From NCBI GenBank assembly GCA_033961575.1, contig CM066728.1, forward strand, positions 31,062,352 to 31,126,351: a DNA stretch of 64,000 nucleotides. Direction: 5' to 3'. The notes below the pieces were generated by a model, which saw nothing but the letters and a program-made list of their open reading frames with translations, had not been told where the DNA came from and did not search any database. The DNA comes from Aselliscus stoliczkanus (Eukaryota; Chordata; Mammalia; Chiroptera; Hipposideridae). The stretch's first letter is position 1. The number at the start of each line of letters is the position of its first letter. The translations under genes and the position numbers were made by a program. This document shows positions 1 through 11,719 of this stretch, piece by piece.

Positions 1-479
1 AGGAAGCAACAATTTTTAAATTACATAATTAGAATGGCTTCTTCTTAGGTTAGTGATGGAAAATGCTTACACAGTGGAGCAAAGAAGATTATAGGGAAAT
101 GTATCCTTCAGTCTCCAGTAAAGGATGTAATTGTTCCACACATGAATTTTGATCTGACTTGGAAATTGATTAAGAAAGAAAAGACAACGAACTAGGATGC
201 CGGAGGTCAGTAATCTAACAGATAATAAAAACACAAATAGATCCACTAAGAAACAGAAATGGGATAATATGAAGAAGATGGTATGACAAAAGAATATTTT
301 AAGACACAAGAGAAGAAAATCAAATTAGATTTTTTAAAAGTCCATTAAAGGTAAGCCTCTTAATAAATAAAGAGAAATAAAGACAAAGCTTATCATAATT
401 CAGAAATTCTTATCATAGAACAAATCTGCCATCTCTCCATCTATTGTAGAACTGTATCCTTAAGCTTGAAGGGAACCAA
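1..479. other. AT-rich spacer, nothing recognised
   Basis: No coding, RNA or repeat signature that I can recognise. The only open frame here is short, AT-rich and has no protein-like composition. Confidence 0.5.
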
Positions 480-990
480 AATCTGTCCATCCTGAAGCTG
501 TTTTTTGGGAAATTGCTTTTAAACTGTTTATTAAGAAACAAAAGAATCAGAAAGAACCTTTGGTCCTTCCCCCCATTTCCTGCCCAAGAGATTCAGGTAG
601 AAAAACCTGCTTTAGGAAGAGTGCTTGGTTTAATTTCCTTAAGAATCTTCACCCCAGAATTAGTCAGGAAGACTCCAAACCTGTTTGCTAGATACCCCCT
701 ATGCCCCATTGTTTCTCAGCTGCCCAGCAACAGTTTTCCTGCCATGGATGTTCCCCTCTTCCTCAAGTATCTAAAAGTCACCCATTCTCAATTCTGAAAT
801 CTAATACCCCATTACCTCCTTTCTCCTTTGTCCAAAAATGTCTTATTCACCCAATGCTACCTCACTGTCTTTGGAATTTTCATGCTTTTGAGAATTCCCC
901 ATATGCATATATTAAAATATTGATTTTATCCTGTTAGTCTGTTTCTGTTCATTTATTAGCCCAGCTAGAAAAACTTAGAAGTTTGAATGG
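480..990 (+). repeat. Candidate ERV LTR-like repeat
   Basis: The left part (about 484-540) carries a motif around CTGTTTATTAAGAAACA that recurs at 2425-2478, so it belongs to a dispersed repeat. The right part ends in a pyrimidine-rich segment, an ATTAAA-type signal near 912 and a stretch resembling a retroviral LTR end (CCTGTTAGTCTGTTTCTG, then CCCAGCTAGAAAAACT). LTR identity is inferred from this layout. I see no clean TG...CA ends and no target duplication, so the boundaries are approximate. The two overlapping frames inside are incidental. Confidence 0.4.
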
Positions 991-2224
991 AAAGTGTTAA
1001 TTTTTTTTAGTCCCCACAAGCTCCTCCCTAAAATTTCTTTTCTTCTTGACCCTCTTCTTTTTTTTTAGCTACTCTCAAAACTCTTCCCTGGTTTTCCTTA
1101 TTTATTCACTGATCAGATCTTTTGAGCATATGCACTTTTATTAAAACAAATATGGGCCCCACATTTACTTTTCTGTTCTTGAACTCTCAGCTAAATGTTG
1201 TCAATATAGATGTTTCATCCCCCATATTTACTACTTCAAAAACAGATTTTCTTTGTTTCTCCCAAACCTCATTTAACCTCTCTGCCTCCAACTTCTCCCA
1301 TTTTTAATCTATATTTAAAACATATGTTTGATTAAGTCACTTCACTGTTACAAACATGGATATATTTTTTTTCTTTTAGCTGTTGAACATATTTAAAAAC
1401 TTTATAGTATACCACCCAAGACTTCATTCTCGCTTTTCTTGTCTTTCTTTCCAGACACCATGCAACCCTAATTTCTTTCCATTTCCAGAATAGGACCTGT
1501 ACTTTCCAATATGGTGCCATGACTACACCTATTAGTTCATATGTAAAAATCTTGTTCACTTCTGTTCCCTTGAAAACTTTTCTTTGCTTTAAAAACAAGT
1601 TTCGAAGGCATCTTCTCCTCTGATCACTCACCCAGATTTAATCAGGAACTCCTCTAAATAACCACTATACTTACATATAATTTGTTCTACTGGCCATTCA
1701 CCCAGTGACCACTATGCTTACATGTTGTTCTACTGGAAGCTTATTAAACTACAAGATCACCGGTCCACCAGTTTCAGACACATAGATGCTCAATAATCTC
1801 ATTAGAATTTAATTGTGATCATTCCAGTAAACTACAGAAAGATTATCACTTACTGACAGTAATTTCTAAAGTAAGGAATTAAAAATATGTATTTAGTTGT
1901 TTTATGTACCTATAGATTTCTTGCTTGTGAGATTCTTCCTACTCTTTCTATCACATACACTCTATAGAATGCCAGTCCATTAGTCTCACACACACAAATC
2001 TAATTACATGGTTTCTATGACACAGGGAAAGAAAAACAAAAGAATAAATTAAGTACCATTGCAGTGCTATGCACAGAGCAGCTGTTCTATACATGTTGCT
2101 TGCACAGATTTCTAATATAACTTGTTAATATAATTACCTTGGGAAGAATATCTGGATAAAGTAGAATACCAGACTCCAGCATAGTTAAGGGGTTTTTTTA
2201 GGAAAACTGGATGTTACAATGAGA
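991..2224. other. AT-rich spacer, nothing recognised
   Basis: No gene or repeat family that I can name. A 99-codon minus-strand frame (1332-1631) has no recognisable domain or splice context and is treated as chance. Confidence 0.45.
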
Positions 2225-2227
2225 GTT

Positions 2228-2345
2228 CAGGCACTGGAGTCAGAACAACTGATAGATACCTAATTTGTCAAGACTCACATACCTCTTATGGCTGTTAGGA
2301 AGATTAAATGAACTAATACATGCAGAGAAGCTGGATAACTTGATT
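2228..2345 (+). repeat. MIR SINE fragment
   Basis: The segment has MIR order: an origin-like GGCACTGGAGTCAGA segment, then the 3' core CTTATGGCTGTTAGGAAGATTAAATGA. Much of the middle is missing. MIR is an ancient tRNA-derived SINE found across mammals. The call is by resemblance to the remembered consensus. Confidence 0.55.
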
Positions 2346-2424
2346 ATTATAGTGATTATAATCTCGTTATCTATACACTGAGAAGAGAACATTGGATGGT
2401 GAATGAAAGAACAAAATTTTGCCA

Positions 2425-2478
2425 CCCTGAAGCTGCCTTTTGGGGATATTGATTTTAAGCTGTTTATTAAGAAACAGG
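2425..2478 (+). repeat. Fragment of the repeat also seen at 484-540
   Basis: The stretch runs CCTGAAGCTGCC, TTTTGGGGATATTGATTTTA, then GCTGTTTATTAAGAAACAG. It aligns with few differences to 484-540. Both are probably pieces of one LTR-type repeat in the same orientation. Confidence 0.5.
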
Positions 2479-2774
2479 CTATACGTGTGTCTCTCAGTGG
2501 AATAAATGCTTTGAAAGGATTAAATAGTGATTTTTTTTTTTCCAAATTCTGAGGGCACATGAATATTTAATTCTTAGACAGTTTTCTCAGGCTAACAGAA
2601 ACCTCTCTTACTCTCACTGAATTTTGTTTTTTAAATTCACATCAACTTACTAGCAAAAATGGAAGAGGATATCGAGTTTTCCATTTCTCCCAACAGGACT
2701 TACTTTCTTCAGCATTGCCTCTTACTTATCACAGTTGGAAAAAATAATTTTGATTAATGACCTAATTTGAGGAA

Positions 2775-3240
2775 TGTTAAAGAGAAAACCACAGGCCCAA
2801 AATGGAGTCACTTATGCTACAGCCCATGACACTAAACCTAGACTTACTACCTGACCTAATTTCAGTTTCAACCTTCTCCAGAAATGTAAACTTAATTGGG
2901 CAGTCTGGGATTCTCCAGTCAGTATGAAATGAGGTAATCTGTCATGTGTGTCCTCTCCGTCCTCCCAAAGGAAGCTGCAGCAATCTACCTGATAAGATAC
3001 CCACTCCTCCATCTTCCCTTGAGGGAAGACAACCTTAGCTGCAACAATCTTTTTTTTTTTCTTTTGTTAATAAGTTTCTCGCTGTGCCTAGTTTCTGCCT
3101 ATATATATATGCCTTCCATATAGTATAGCTTCTCAGAGTACCTTTCTACTTGCTAGATGGAATGCTGTCTGATTCACGAATTGCTCAGTCAAGTCAATTA
3201 GATCTTTAAATTTATTTGGCTGAATTTTTGTTCTTTAACA
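2775..3240 (+). mobile_element. Solo LTR of an endogenous retrovirus
   Basis: This 466-bp unit begins TGTTAAAG and ends CTTTAACA, a perfect 8-bp inverted pair with the TG...CA ends expected of a retroviral LTR. The flanks AGGAA (left) and AGAAA (right) look like a 5-bp target duplication with one change. An AT-rich TATATATATATG box lies near 3102-3113, and the 3' part ends with a region resembling class I ERV LTR ends. There is no internal retroviral sequence next to it, so it is a solo LTR left by recombination. The subfamily name is not known to me. Confidence 0.7.
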
Positions 3241-3460
3241 AGAAAAATTAGTTTGATTAATTAACATTTTCCTCTGAAGAGTCAGTATGGGAGCAAGGCC
3301 TCCTTGTGGCAGTTATGGGTATTTATGATCTTTAAGTACCTGCTCAGCTTCCTAAATACACTAACATAAGTTTGTCATGATACTTTGGTTGAACAGTGCT
3401 TTGCGTAGTTTTACAAAGGAACAATTTAACACAAAATATATCGGTAATATTGCCTTTCTT

Positions 3461-3900
3461 TTTTTTTTTAAAGGTTTTATTAGGGAATTGAGGGAGGGGA
3501 ACAGCATTGGGGAACCAGAGAAGGGGAACAGACAAGTCCTTTTGTTCTTCAGTCTAGTTGTGGAGGACATCGCTTCCCTGGCCCATGTTGGTATCATCAT
3601 TGCGCTCTTCTCAGGTGAGGCCTCTGAATGACCGCTCACAGCGGCTATTGGCAGCTCACACTGGCTGCCAGCCACTCAGGCTGGCTGCCGGCCACTCACT
3701 GTAGCCTATGGCAGCCCACTGCAGCAGGGGCTGCAGCTATGCCGTCCCCAGGGACTCAACAGCAGCCCAGCTCCAGGTGGAGCTGTTGTTCACCATCTTA
3801 GCTGTAGAGGGCAGTGTCACTGGCCCTCATATGTGGGATCCCATCCGGGGCCTCTGGCATCCCAAGCCAGCTCTTAACCAACGCGCAACTTGGCTGGCCC
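3461..3900 (-). mobile_element. Long tRNA-derived SINE, type B body
   Basis: Read on the minus strand it starts with a tRNA-like head (GGCCAGCCAAGTTGCGCG..., then a degenerate B box) and continues through a roughly 330-bp body. It ends in a CCCC/AATTCCC-type tail, AATAAAACCTTT and an A-run. A 15-bp duplication, AATATTGCCTTTCTT, flanks it exactly (3446-3460 and 3901-3915), which proves LINE-mediated insertion. Related copies lie at 15738-16218 and 17030-17483. The family resembles bat Rhin-1-like SINEs, an attribution from memory. Confidence 0.88.
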
Positions 3901-3915
3901 AATATTGCCTTTCTT

Positions 3916-5539
3916 ATAAGTCCTAACTTTTGTAAAGTTGAAGCAGAATCTTTCTCCTGTGCATATTGAGTATTATTAGCATGAATACGATTAAATCCAT
4001 CTGAAAGATGCCGCTTGCTGCCTGACAATTCTCATCCTCTTGCTGTTTTCAAATTATTCTCTGTGTTTGAATTTCAACAGACTATGATATATCTACTTTT
4101 GATCAGCTAATAGTTGATCACAAGTTACCTTAAATACCATGAACTATTAAGTCTTCCAACCTTTGCCAAGGGGTTCTAGCTGCATTTTGAAACAAATCTC
4201 CAATGATCCATCAGGCAAACTTGCCATGCTGTCTTAATCTTCACTTTCTGTTTGCATAGAGCCTCAAAGTGAGCCCAAGGTGAAAAGTGCATGTTTTTCT
4301 CAGGTCTTTCCTAAGCATAAGAGTATCTCTGCCTGTGTAACTGTCCTCCTAGATTCTCAAGTATATGTTGGAAGAGCTTTCATTTCATTTTCCAATTTTT
4401 CCTTTAAGCTTTTTAGTCAGCTTGTTGTTAGTCTGAACTGTCATTACCACCTTAGGCAACTGCAATATTAACCAATTACTGCTGACTGTTTTTGACAATA
4501 GCCTACCATAAGGCTGAAGAATAAACATGGCTGTATGCACAGAACAAGTAAAGAGTTAGGTCAAAGAGAGGTAACCTCTGACAATGAGGCTTTTCAGAGG
4601 TCGAATAAAAACAATTTTCTGGTGATGAGGCTTTTAGTCAGCTCCAAAACTATTCTGACCATTCAGTGGCTGCCAGACAACACATTTCCACAGCTACTAT
4701 GGTTTCAAAGATGTTGCAGGCCTTGGAAGTGGACATTGGGAAGAGGGCAAGTTAAAACACCACAAAGTCTGCTAGTCTTACTGAGATTTCACTGTTTTTC
4801 TTGAATAAATACCCCTTGGATTGTTGCAAATCTACATCTACTTTCTAGACTTCTGAAATGTTAATTTTGACCATATTTGCCACTCATTCTTTCTGTTACT
4901 GAACAATGGATTCTGAGGAGCCCTACTTACTACATTATTCTGGAGTAGATCACTCTAGATGTTCAGTTTTTGACTTTTAGTCCATGGGCTCTCCAACATC
5001 ACATTTTAAAGATGTGAGCACAGTGGATTCCATGATTTTGTCTAAATCATAACATAGAAACTGCCATAGCTGCTAGCAGAAAATGGAATTCCTTACTCTC
5101 AACCAAATGATTACTTCCCTCCATTTCATCCCAAGTACAAAATCAGTTAAGTAACACTTTTTATTCAATTCTGGAGATATCTTAAATGTTTTGGAGCACA
5201 TAGAAGATAAATATAACTGGGAAACAATATAACTTTTGCTTATGAATTTATAATCTAAGAAATAATTAGGATTTAAACACATTAAAATATAGAAATATAT
5301 GATTAAAATACCCAAAAATCTTACCTATATAGGAACTCAGCTATTAAAATTTGTTTGTATGTAAGTGATTGGCATGATTATAGTCATAATGAGATGCTCA
5401 GGAAAAGATACATATGGTTAACTCATGAATTGGGACTGTAAAGAATAACTTAAATCTAATTCATGACAGCTATGTAGCCATTGACAGCCTACATGACAGC
5501 TATGTAGCTAAGTAAGCCTTTCCCAAATTCTTTCACCAG
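3916..5539. other. Spacer with unassigned old repeat-like sequence
   Basis: No gene was found. The part around 4280-4960 has mixed composition that looks like a degraded retroelement, but I cannot assign a family. A small direct repeat, CATGACAGCTATGTAGC, occurs at 5462-5478 and 5492-5508. Confidence 0.4.
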
Positions 5540-5745
5540 AGTCAATCTCCCATAGTACTGCATCATAGGTTTCTTACAGTACTTAAATAGCACTTAGTGA
5601 TATAATTCTCCTTATCTATCTGCCTTTCCCACTAAACTATGCTCATCTCTCTGAAAACAGGTACTGCCATTCTGTCTTCTTTAAATCTAAAATAGACACA
5701 TAGTATTTATTTAATAATTGTTTCTTGAAAGGACGGATAACATAA
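5540..5745 (+). repeat. L2 LINE 3' fragment
   Basis: The order of elements matches the L2 3' region: a pyrimidine-rich segment, CCCACTAAACTATGCTCAT, a GTACTGCCATTCTGTCTT-like segment, then ACATAGTATTTATTTAATAA. The call is by resemblance only. Confidence 0.5.
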
Positions 5746-6680
5746 TGCTTGAATTTATCTGATTCTTCACCTGGTCAAATGAAGACTCAGAATGAATTCA
5801 ATCCTATGAATTTAATCCTGGAGGTGAATGTGGATAGGTTAAAGTCAATAGATTGTGTCTACTGATGTTCAAGAGGAAAGGCTAAGCACAGCTACTTGAG
5901 GGATAAAGAAAGAAAAAAAAAGATATGGCTGGGAAATTATTTCTTTAAATAAACACAGGTAACAAAACTACTCCTGGTGGAGTCTAGGAATGAATAAACT
6001 CAATTCTCATCAGGTAATTTCACTCCCACCTATGCAGAAAGAGAGCCTGGAAAAGTGGGTACTTTTCTTCCTATTGTGCTGACATCAGCTATGCCTTCAA
6101 GAGCTCTCAGGCCATTTGCTTTTATACAAAAGATGAAAAAGTGGTATTCTCAGGAGATGGTACATAACCACTTCTGCCTATTATTTTTAAACTTCGTGTT
6201 AGCAGCGGTGGATGCAAAGTCTTGGAAGAAATAAGGTCAAAAGTTTTCGTTGTTGTGAATTACCCACTACAGAAACTTTTCTGTGCACATCCACAATTTA
6301 CCATAATAAAAAAGATACAGCCCCAAGTAACAAAAGCAGACATAAGACACATGAAGTTGGTGTAACTGACGTTGTAGGTACAATCAAATGAAAAGGTTAA
6401 AAAGAAGGTTTTCCTTATCAAGAATAGAATTATTCACCCAATTAATGAGTGAACTTCATTTTCAAACCCAAAGATAAATTGTAAATATGTACAGTATTTT
6501 CCCTTCAAAGATAAGAATAATGCTTTAAAAAATTAATTTCCTGAAAAAAAATCCATGAGGACTACACATGCATAAAGCTAATTCACATTATATTATCTAT
6601 ATGTTTCATCCATTATTTTTTAAAATGCCTGATCATCTATTTTGTGCTCTAGGCTGCCTCATTGAAATTAAATAGTTATA

Positions 6681-6845
6681 GGGCCAGTGGAGTAGCTCAG
6701 TTGGTTAAGAGCTTGTGTGAGCTCTGAGCAACATTGTCACCTGTTTGATTCCTGGCCCGAGCTGAACTGCCACTGAAGTGCCAAAAGGTGGCAGGATGGC
6801 TCAGCTAAAATAAAATAAAATAAAATAAAATAAAATAAAATAAAA
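6681..6845 (+). mobile_element. Truncated tRNA-derived SINE, with (TAAAA)n tail
   Basis: A tRNA-like head (GGGCCAGTGGAGTAGCTCAG, TTGGTTAAGAGC) is followed by a linker (CGAGCTGAACTGCCACTGAA) and the first bases of a second tRNA-like module (GGTGGCAGGATGGCTCAG). A (TAAAA)n tail runs from about 6806 to 6845. ATAGTTATA flanks the element (6672-6680 and 6850-6858) as a short target duplication. It has the same structure as the SINE at 49245-49403 and matches the first third of the three-module SINEs at 38987 and 58800. Confidence 0.82.
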
Positions 6846-7689
6846 CTGGATAGTTATAAATTATTTGATATTACTTGGGAAGACTTACCATCCCATTCTT
6901 GTTATTAAATACTATCAAGCTATTTTTATTATCATTACTTTTATATTACTAACATTCTATCTTCAGACACTCATTTGTTTTTGTTTTAATGTTACTGAAT
7001 AACTACTATAGTCCATGGGGAAAAATAAGTCCCCAAAGTGTCTTCTATTACCATTATGCTCATTTTAATGAAAAAAAAAGAAGATTTTTTGTTTTGTACT
7101 CAGCCAAAATAGCTCCAATTTTTCCATGAAAGGCCTTGGAGTCTATTTTTTAGCAGGTGTGTATATACACATTGCCTAGGAATAGTAAAGACAGTTGTGT
7201 GTATATCGATGGCCAATCCTTTCACCTTGATACTAATATAGGAAATTATAATATCAGAACACTTTCATTTGTAATGTATGTTGTACTATGAACATAGAGG
7301 TCCAACAAGAAAAGCTTATCCTTAATTTCCTTTAAAGTCTGTTTTATTTCATTGCTATACTATATTTCTTTCTTTTTTAAAGTAATCTTTTTCTTAAATT
7401 TTCTACCAAATATATCTCTGATAAACAGATGCCAAGTGTCATCTGACAAACTATTATCTAGAGAAAGCTATGGCAAAATGCAGTTTGGTTAAAAGCATGG
7501 AACTATGAACAATGAATATCAAAATTAAAGTTCTGTCCAAATTTAATTTGCTATTTTGGAGTGGTCATTCTTTCGTGAATAAAAAAATCTTAATGTGTCT
7601 TTGTTAATTATCTGCATAATGTTACCTGTGGCTGAGATCATCCAGTCCAGGCTATAATAGTTCACTCTAGAGAAGTACTTTTTATTAAA
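6846..7689. other. AT-rich spacer, nothing recognised
   Basis: No open frame, gene or named repeat stands out in this stretch. Confidence 0.45.
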
Positions 7690-7807
7690 CAACTAAGAGG
7701 GAGGAACAGAAGGAGGGAGGCAGAGAGGAAGAGGGAAGAAACCAGGGAGCGAGGGAGGGAGGGAGGGAGGGAGGGAGGGAGGGAGGGAGGAAAGGAAGGA
7801 AGGAAGA
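7690..7807. repeat. Purine-only (GGGA)n/(GGAA)n tract
   Basis: More than 110 bases are almost entirely purine on the plus strand. They include about ten GGGA units (7749-7791) followed by GGAA units. It is a simple repeat able to form triplex DNA in principle. Confidence 0.9.
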
Positions 7808-8217
7808 ATTTCCGGAAACTATAAGTCAGTGGGAATGTGCTGAGTTAATTACAGAGCAGTGACTTTTGATTCTTTATGCCAGAATTGCCCCAAAGTATAA
7901 CAAATAAAAAATTACTTTTCAAAAAATGCAAGTTTTAAAACACTAAGAAGCTGGGCAGATATTTTAGCTGTAATGCATTATATTTTTTCACATATCTTTA
8001 AAAGTTATATGGCAGGAATACAACCCCCACTCCCCTTCTTCAAGGCAACCTCTGAGATACTACCTCAGATTTGGGGGTCCTTGGAAATAAAGAGGCAGCC
8101 CTGTGTTGGTGCTACTTAATTATTGTATTTTATTTTACCTGTATCTGTGAGAATGAGCTCAAAATGAATGCAAACTTTGAACACAGAGAACAGGAATTAG
8201 TTCAGTCTCTCCTTTTA

Positions 8218-8220
<3 letters not shown>

Positions 8221-8259
<39 letters not shown>
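8221..8259. repeat. (TG)n microsatellite
   Basis: About 19 uninterrupted TG units, followed downstream by a short GA-rich stretch (8281-8297). Several apparent open frames here are only translations of this repeat. Confidence 0.95.
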
Positions 8260-8260
<1 letters not shown>

Positions 8261-8299
8261 GTATATGTATGTGCATAGGAAAGAGAGAGAGAGAGGGAT

Positions 8300-9066
8300 A
8301 GAGTAAGAGAAACTGGAATTTCTGAATATTGGAAATCTTGGTTCCCAGTAGATTTATGCATTCGCTGGTTAATATAGAAAGCATTAAGAAAATGTATAAA
8401 CTTGGAACAACAAAATGGAATGGTCCTTCTAAGATAAGAGACATCTGTGGAAATTTGGAGTGTTAGAAGATTTTGCAGAATGCAAAGATTTTGTTGTCTT
8501 TGATTTTTTACAAAAGAATTTGCCTTACAGATTTTACTTGGAACTAAACAATAAAATTTATGTAATTTAGGCATAATAATCTGTCTTTCTATTTCTGTTG
8601 TAGCTTAGAGTCTTTCAAAAGGTCTGTTTTTCCCCCTTATGTCACCTCTGCACTGAAGTCTCTCATTTAAACAAGAGTACACCTGATTAAGGAGCAGATG
8701 TCTTGTCCCTGAGTGGCTGGTTTATTTTTATATAACTTATATTACAGAAAAGAGACTATATTTGCTAAAGAGATAACTGCACTTTAGAAAATAAGTCTTT
8801 GAACTGGTCTTTTCTGCGTCTGAAAAAGAAAAGTGTCATATTCCATATATAAAGCCAAAATACTGTCATTATCAAAATCAACTGTGAGTTTTATATAAAA
8901 ATTTCTGTGTTCAAACACAGAAATCCTTACCAGCTGATTAACTTTGGAGAGGTCTTTTAAATGCTCTAATTCTCATAATCTGTGACATACATGACAATAC
9001 TGATCTTTCAGGGTAGCAATGGAGGGTGGGCTCCACTGGGCTATGGTAGCCATCGAAATAGTTAAC
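8300..9066. other. Spacer with a 24-bp near-palindrome
   Basis: No gene was found. At 8901-8924 there are two perfect 11-bp arms (ATTTCTGTGTT and its complement) separated by 2 bases. Confidence 0.5.
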
Positions 9067-9080
9067 AATAATATAGTATT

Positions 9081-9735
9081 TCACTCAACATAATAGTCTC
9101 TAGGTCCATCCATATTGTTGCAAATGGTACAATTCCATTCTTCTTTATAGTGGAGTAATACTCCATTGTATAAATGTATCACAGTTTCTTAAGCCAGTCA
9201 TCTACATGATCTCACTTATATGTGGAATTTGAAAAACTGAATGAATGAGCATAACAAACAGAAATAGTTTCATAGATATAGAGGAAAAACAGGGTTGCTA
9301 GTTGGGAGAGGGGTGGGGATGAGGGAGAAGGGGAAAGGATTACGCAGCATAAATAGGTAACTATAGTATTGTCACAGGGATATGAAAGACAGTTCGGGGA
9401 ATATAATGTTGTTAAAATTTTGTGGGGTGTCAGATGGTCACATGTTTTGTTAGGGAGAGCACTTCATGGATGGAGTAGAGGCTTGATCACGGCGCTGTAT
9501 ACCTGAAATTGATGTTGTATAATATTGTATGCCAACAGCAATTGAATATATAGACAGTCACGGGATGTGAATTATATGGTGGAAGGGAGTCAAAGGAATT
9601 GTAATAGATAGTATGATATGTGGGAGGGGAGAATTGGGGGAGGGGGGTGTCACTTTGAGGGGTAAAAAGTATAACTATTGCACTTCGTTGTACACCTGAA
9701 GCTAATTAAAAGTATATATAAATAATAAAAAAACC
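9081..9735 (+). mobile_element. L1 3' end with inverted 5' part (twin priming)
   Basis: From about 9205 to 9735 the plus strand reads as an L1 3' UTR, starting at ATGATCTCACTTATATGTGG and ending in an A-rich tail. From 9081 to about 9195 the same L1 is inverted: the minus strand reads the ORF2 C-terminal region (AATGGAGTATTACTCCACTA, AATATGGATGGACCTAGAG). The two parts meet near 9196-9205. Near-identical 14-bp flanks, AATAATATAGTATT (9067-9080) and AATAGTATAGTATT (9736-9749), are the target duplication. This is the classic twin-priming structure. The ORF2 piece has no function. Confidence 0.85.
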
Positions 9736-9749
9736 AATAGTATAGTATT

Positions 9750-10786
9750 ACAATATTATAATTGAAAGTTTCATAATTTAAAGTAATAATTTCAGCTTTG
9801 ATGTAAGAAAGTATGATTCTTCCTGCCCAGAAGGAGGTAAAAACTCCCTACCCTATTGCCTTCAAAACACACAAGGAGAACAATGATTTTTGAAGAACTC
9901 AATTCTGGGATCCATTATTCCATTTAGACAACAAGAAGTTGGAGCATTGCAGAGTTTTTCTTAGTTCCATTAATCAACTGTTCATAAGGAGGAAATTAAT
10001 GTAGGAATAAATGTCTTCTAAATGAAGAGAAAAAAAAACTCTGGATTTAAAGAATGTTAGCTAAAATATGCAAGCAAAGACAAAGAACTTATGATTTGGA
10101 ATCTGTTTTGTGAAGCAAAAAAATATTGCCAGCAAAAAGTGAAGAAATAAGACAGATATGTTGTGGCTATATAAAGTGCATAAAACATAGACCAGGCTTT
10201 TATAAAATGTAAAAGTTGGTTGTAGAATAACAAAGTGGCAAAGCCACGTGCCTACAGCATTATAAAAAATATACTTGGTGGTCTGAACGTTGAAACATTA
10301 GAGCCCATGTCAAAAAGGAAGTTCTATTATCAGAGAGCTTAGAGATGTTTCTATTTTCCTAATTGTGGTACCTGCAGACATGACCTCCTCTTGGTTCAAA
10401 CTACTGTACTTGTAAGAGTTGAGAGCTATATTGTCATTAAAGGAGGGTGAAAGAAAGGAGTTCCAGGCAGTTATCTATCTATCCTGTTTGCTTGAAGATC
10501 AGAAAATTTCAGCTAGGCATCTCCTCTCCATTCAACTCTGCACTACCCTCCTCACCTCTTCAGGTTTAAAGTCAGGTGTCTGTCAGTCATAAAACATCTG
10601 TGCTGGAATGTGCTAGGTACTTAAGGCTAGAATTGAGTGTACAGGGACTTGTTAAATTGCCCACCTTACATGTTGGCCTGCTTAATATATGAAAATTGAA
10701 AACTTACCCCTAAGATTGAATATGTATCTCATCAGAGCCAGGACCATGTGTACATCTAGGGTTAATCACTGAATAAATTCAGCATT
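9750..10786. other. Spacer, nothing recognised
   Basis: AT-rich sequence without open frames, RNA genes or repeats that I can name. Confidence 0.45.
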
Positions 10787-10802
10787 GAAACACTAATTTC
10801 TA

Positions 10803-10907
10803 TTTTTTTTGGGGGGGGGCAGTGTCACTGGCCCTCACATGTGGGATCCGAACCGGGGCCGCAGCGTCCCAAGCCAGCTCCCAACCACCGCGCCACTCGG
10901 TCGGCCC
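10803..10907 (-). mobile_element. Short tRNA-derived SINE
   Basis: On the minus strand it reads GGGCCGACCGAGTGGCGCGG, then a B box near GGTTCGGATCCC, then GAGGGCCAGTGACACTGCCC and a homopolymer tail. GAAACACTAATTTCTA (10787-10802) and GAAACACTACTTTCTA (10908-10923) form the 16-bp target duplication. It is one of five copies of the roughly 100-bp single-module form in the window. Confidence 0.88.
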
Positions 10908-10923
10908 GAAACACTACTTTCTA

Positions 10924-11719
10924 GAGTTTCAGTCATCCTTTGGACATCATGATATTTTTCAGAAAAGACTACAATAAGAAAAAGAATTATCACTTAAGTA
11001 AAGTCAGTGCCCTACATACACAATCTTTTTAACTAAGATAAGAATTAATATTTCACAATTTGAGTTTTAAAATGAACTGGCAGTGCCATATAAGTAAATC
11101 TTGGGGAATTTTTGAAAAATCACATGTAAGACAAATAATGTTATTTATATAATTAAATATTCAAGCATATCAAAGAACTTAAAACACATACATTTTATGG
11201 ATTTAAAATTGAAGTAGGAAGGGTAGCTATTGATTATATTTCCCTTAGACACTAAAAGGTTTGAAAAGAAGAAAATGTTTCAAAATATAATTTGGATTTG
11301 CTGAACACAGAGCTTTTAAGATATGTATTTGGAGATTAATGAATCCTGGAATTTTTCCACTCTCAAGAATAGTTGAGTCAATGCAAACAACAAGCAATCC
11401 CTTCCAAGAGCACTGCAGATAAATGTGAGACTCTTAGAAATCATGATGTTAAATTACAAAATGATATCACAGCCCTATAACCTGTCATCATAGCTTCCCC
11501 TTTAAGACAAGAGAAGGCATTTGAGTGTGCAAAACAGAGAGATAAGAGACAAGGTAACGTGCTGTCATCCATCTAGGGAGATTTATGCTGGCAGAAAGAA
11601 ATGGAGCTTGAGAGAACCAGTCCAGAGGTAGACATTCATCACTGAGACTGATTTTGGGCTGTGATGAAAAGTGATCAATGGACAGGATAGCAAGATCTTT
11701 CTGACAGAGATATTGCTAA
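10924..11719. other. Spacer, nothing recognised
   Basis: No gene or repeat that I can name; low GC throughout. Confidence 0.4.

Noticed and set aside
1332..1631. 99-codon minus-strand frame rich in Lys/Arg
   Set aside because: Composition follows the pyrimidine-rich opposite strand; no domain or gene context.
8202..8574. Overlapping frames rich in His/Thr, Cys/Val or Ser
   Set aside because: They are translations of the (TG)n and GA-rich microsatellites.
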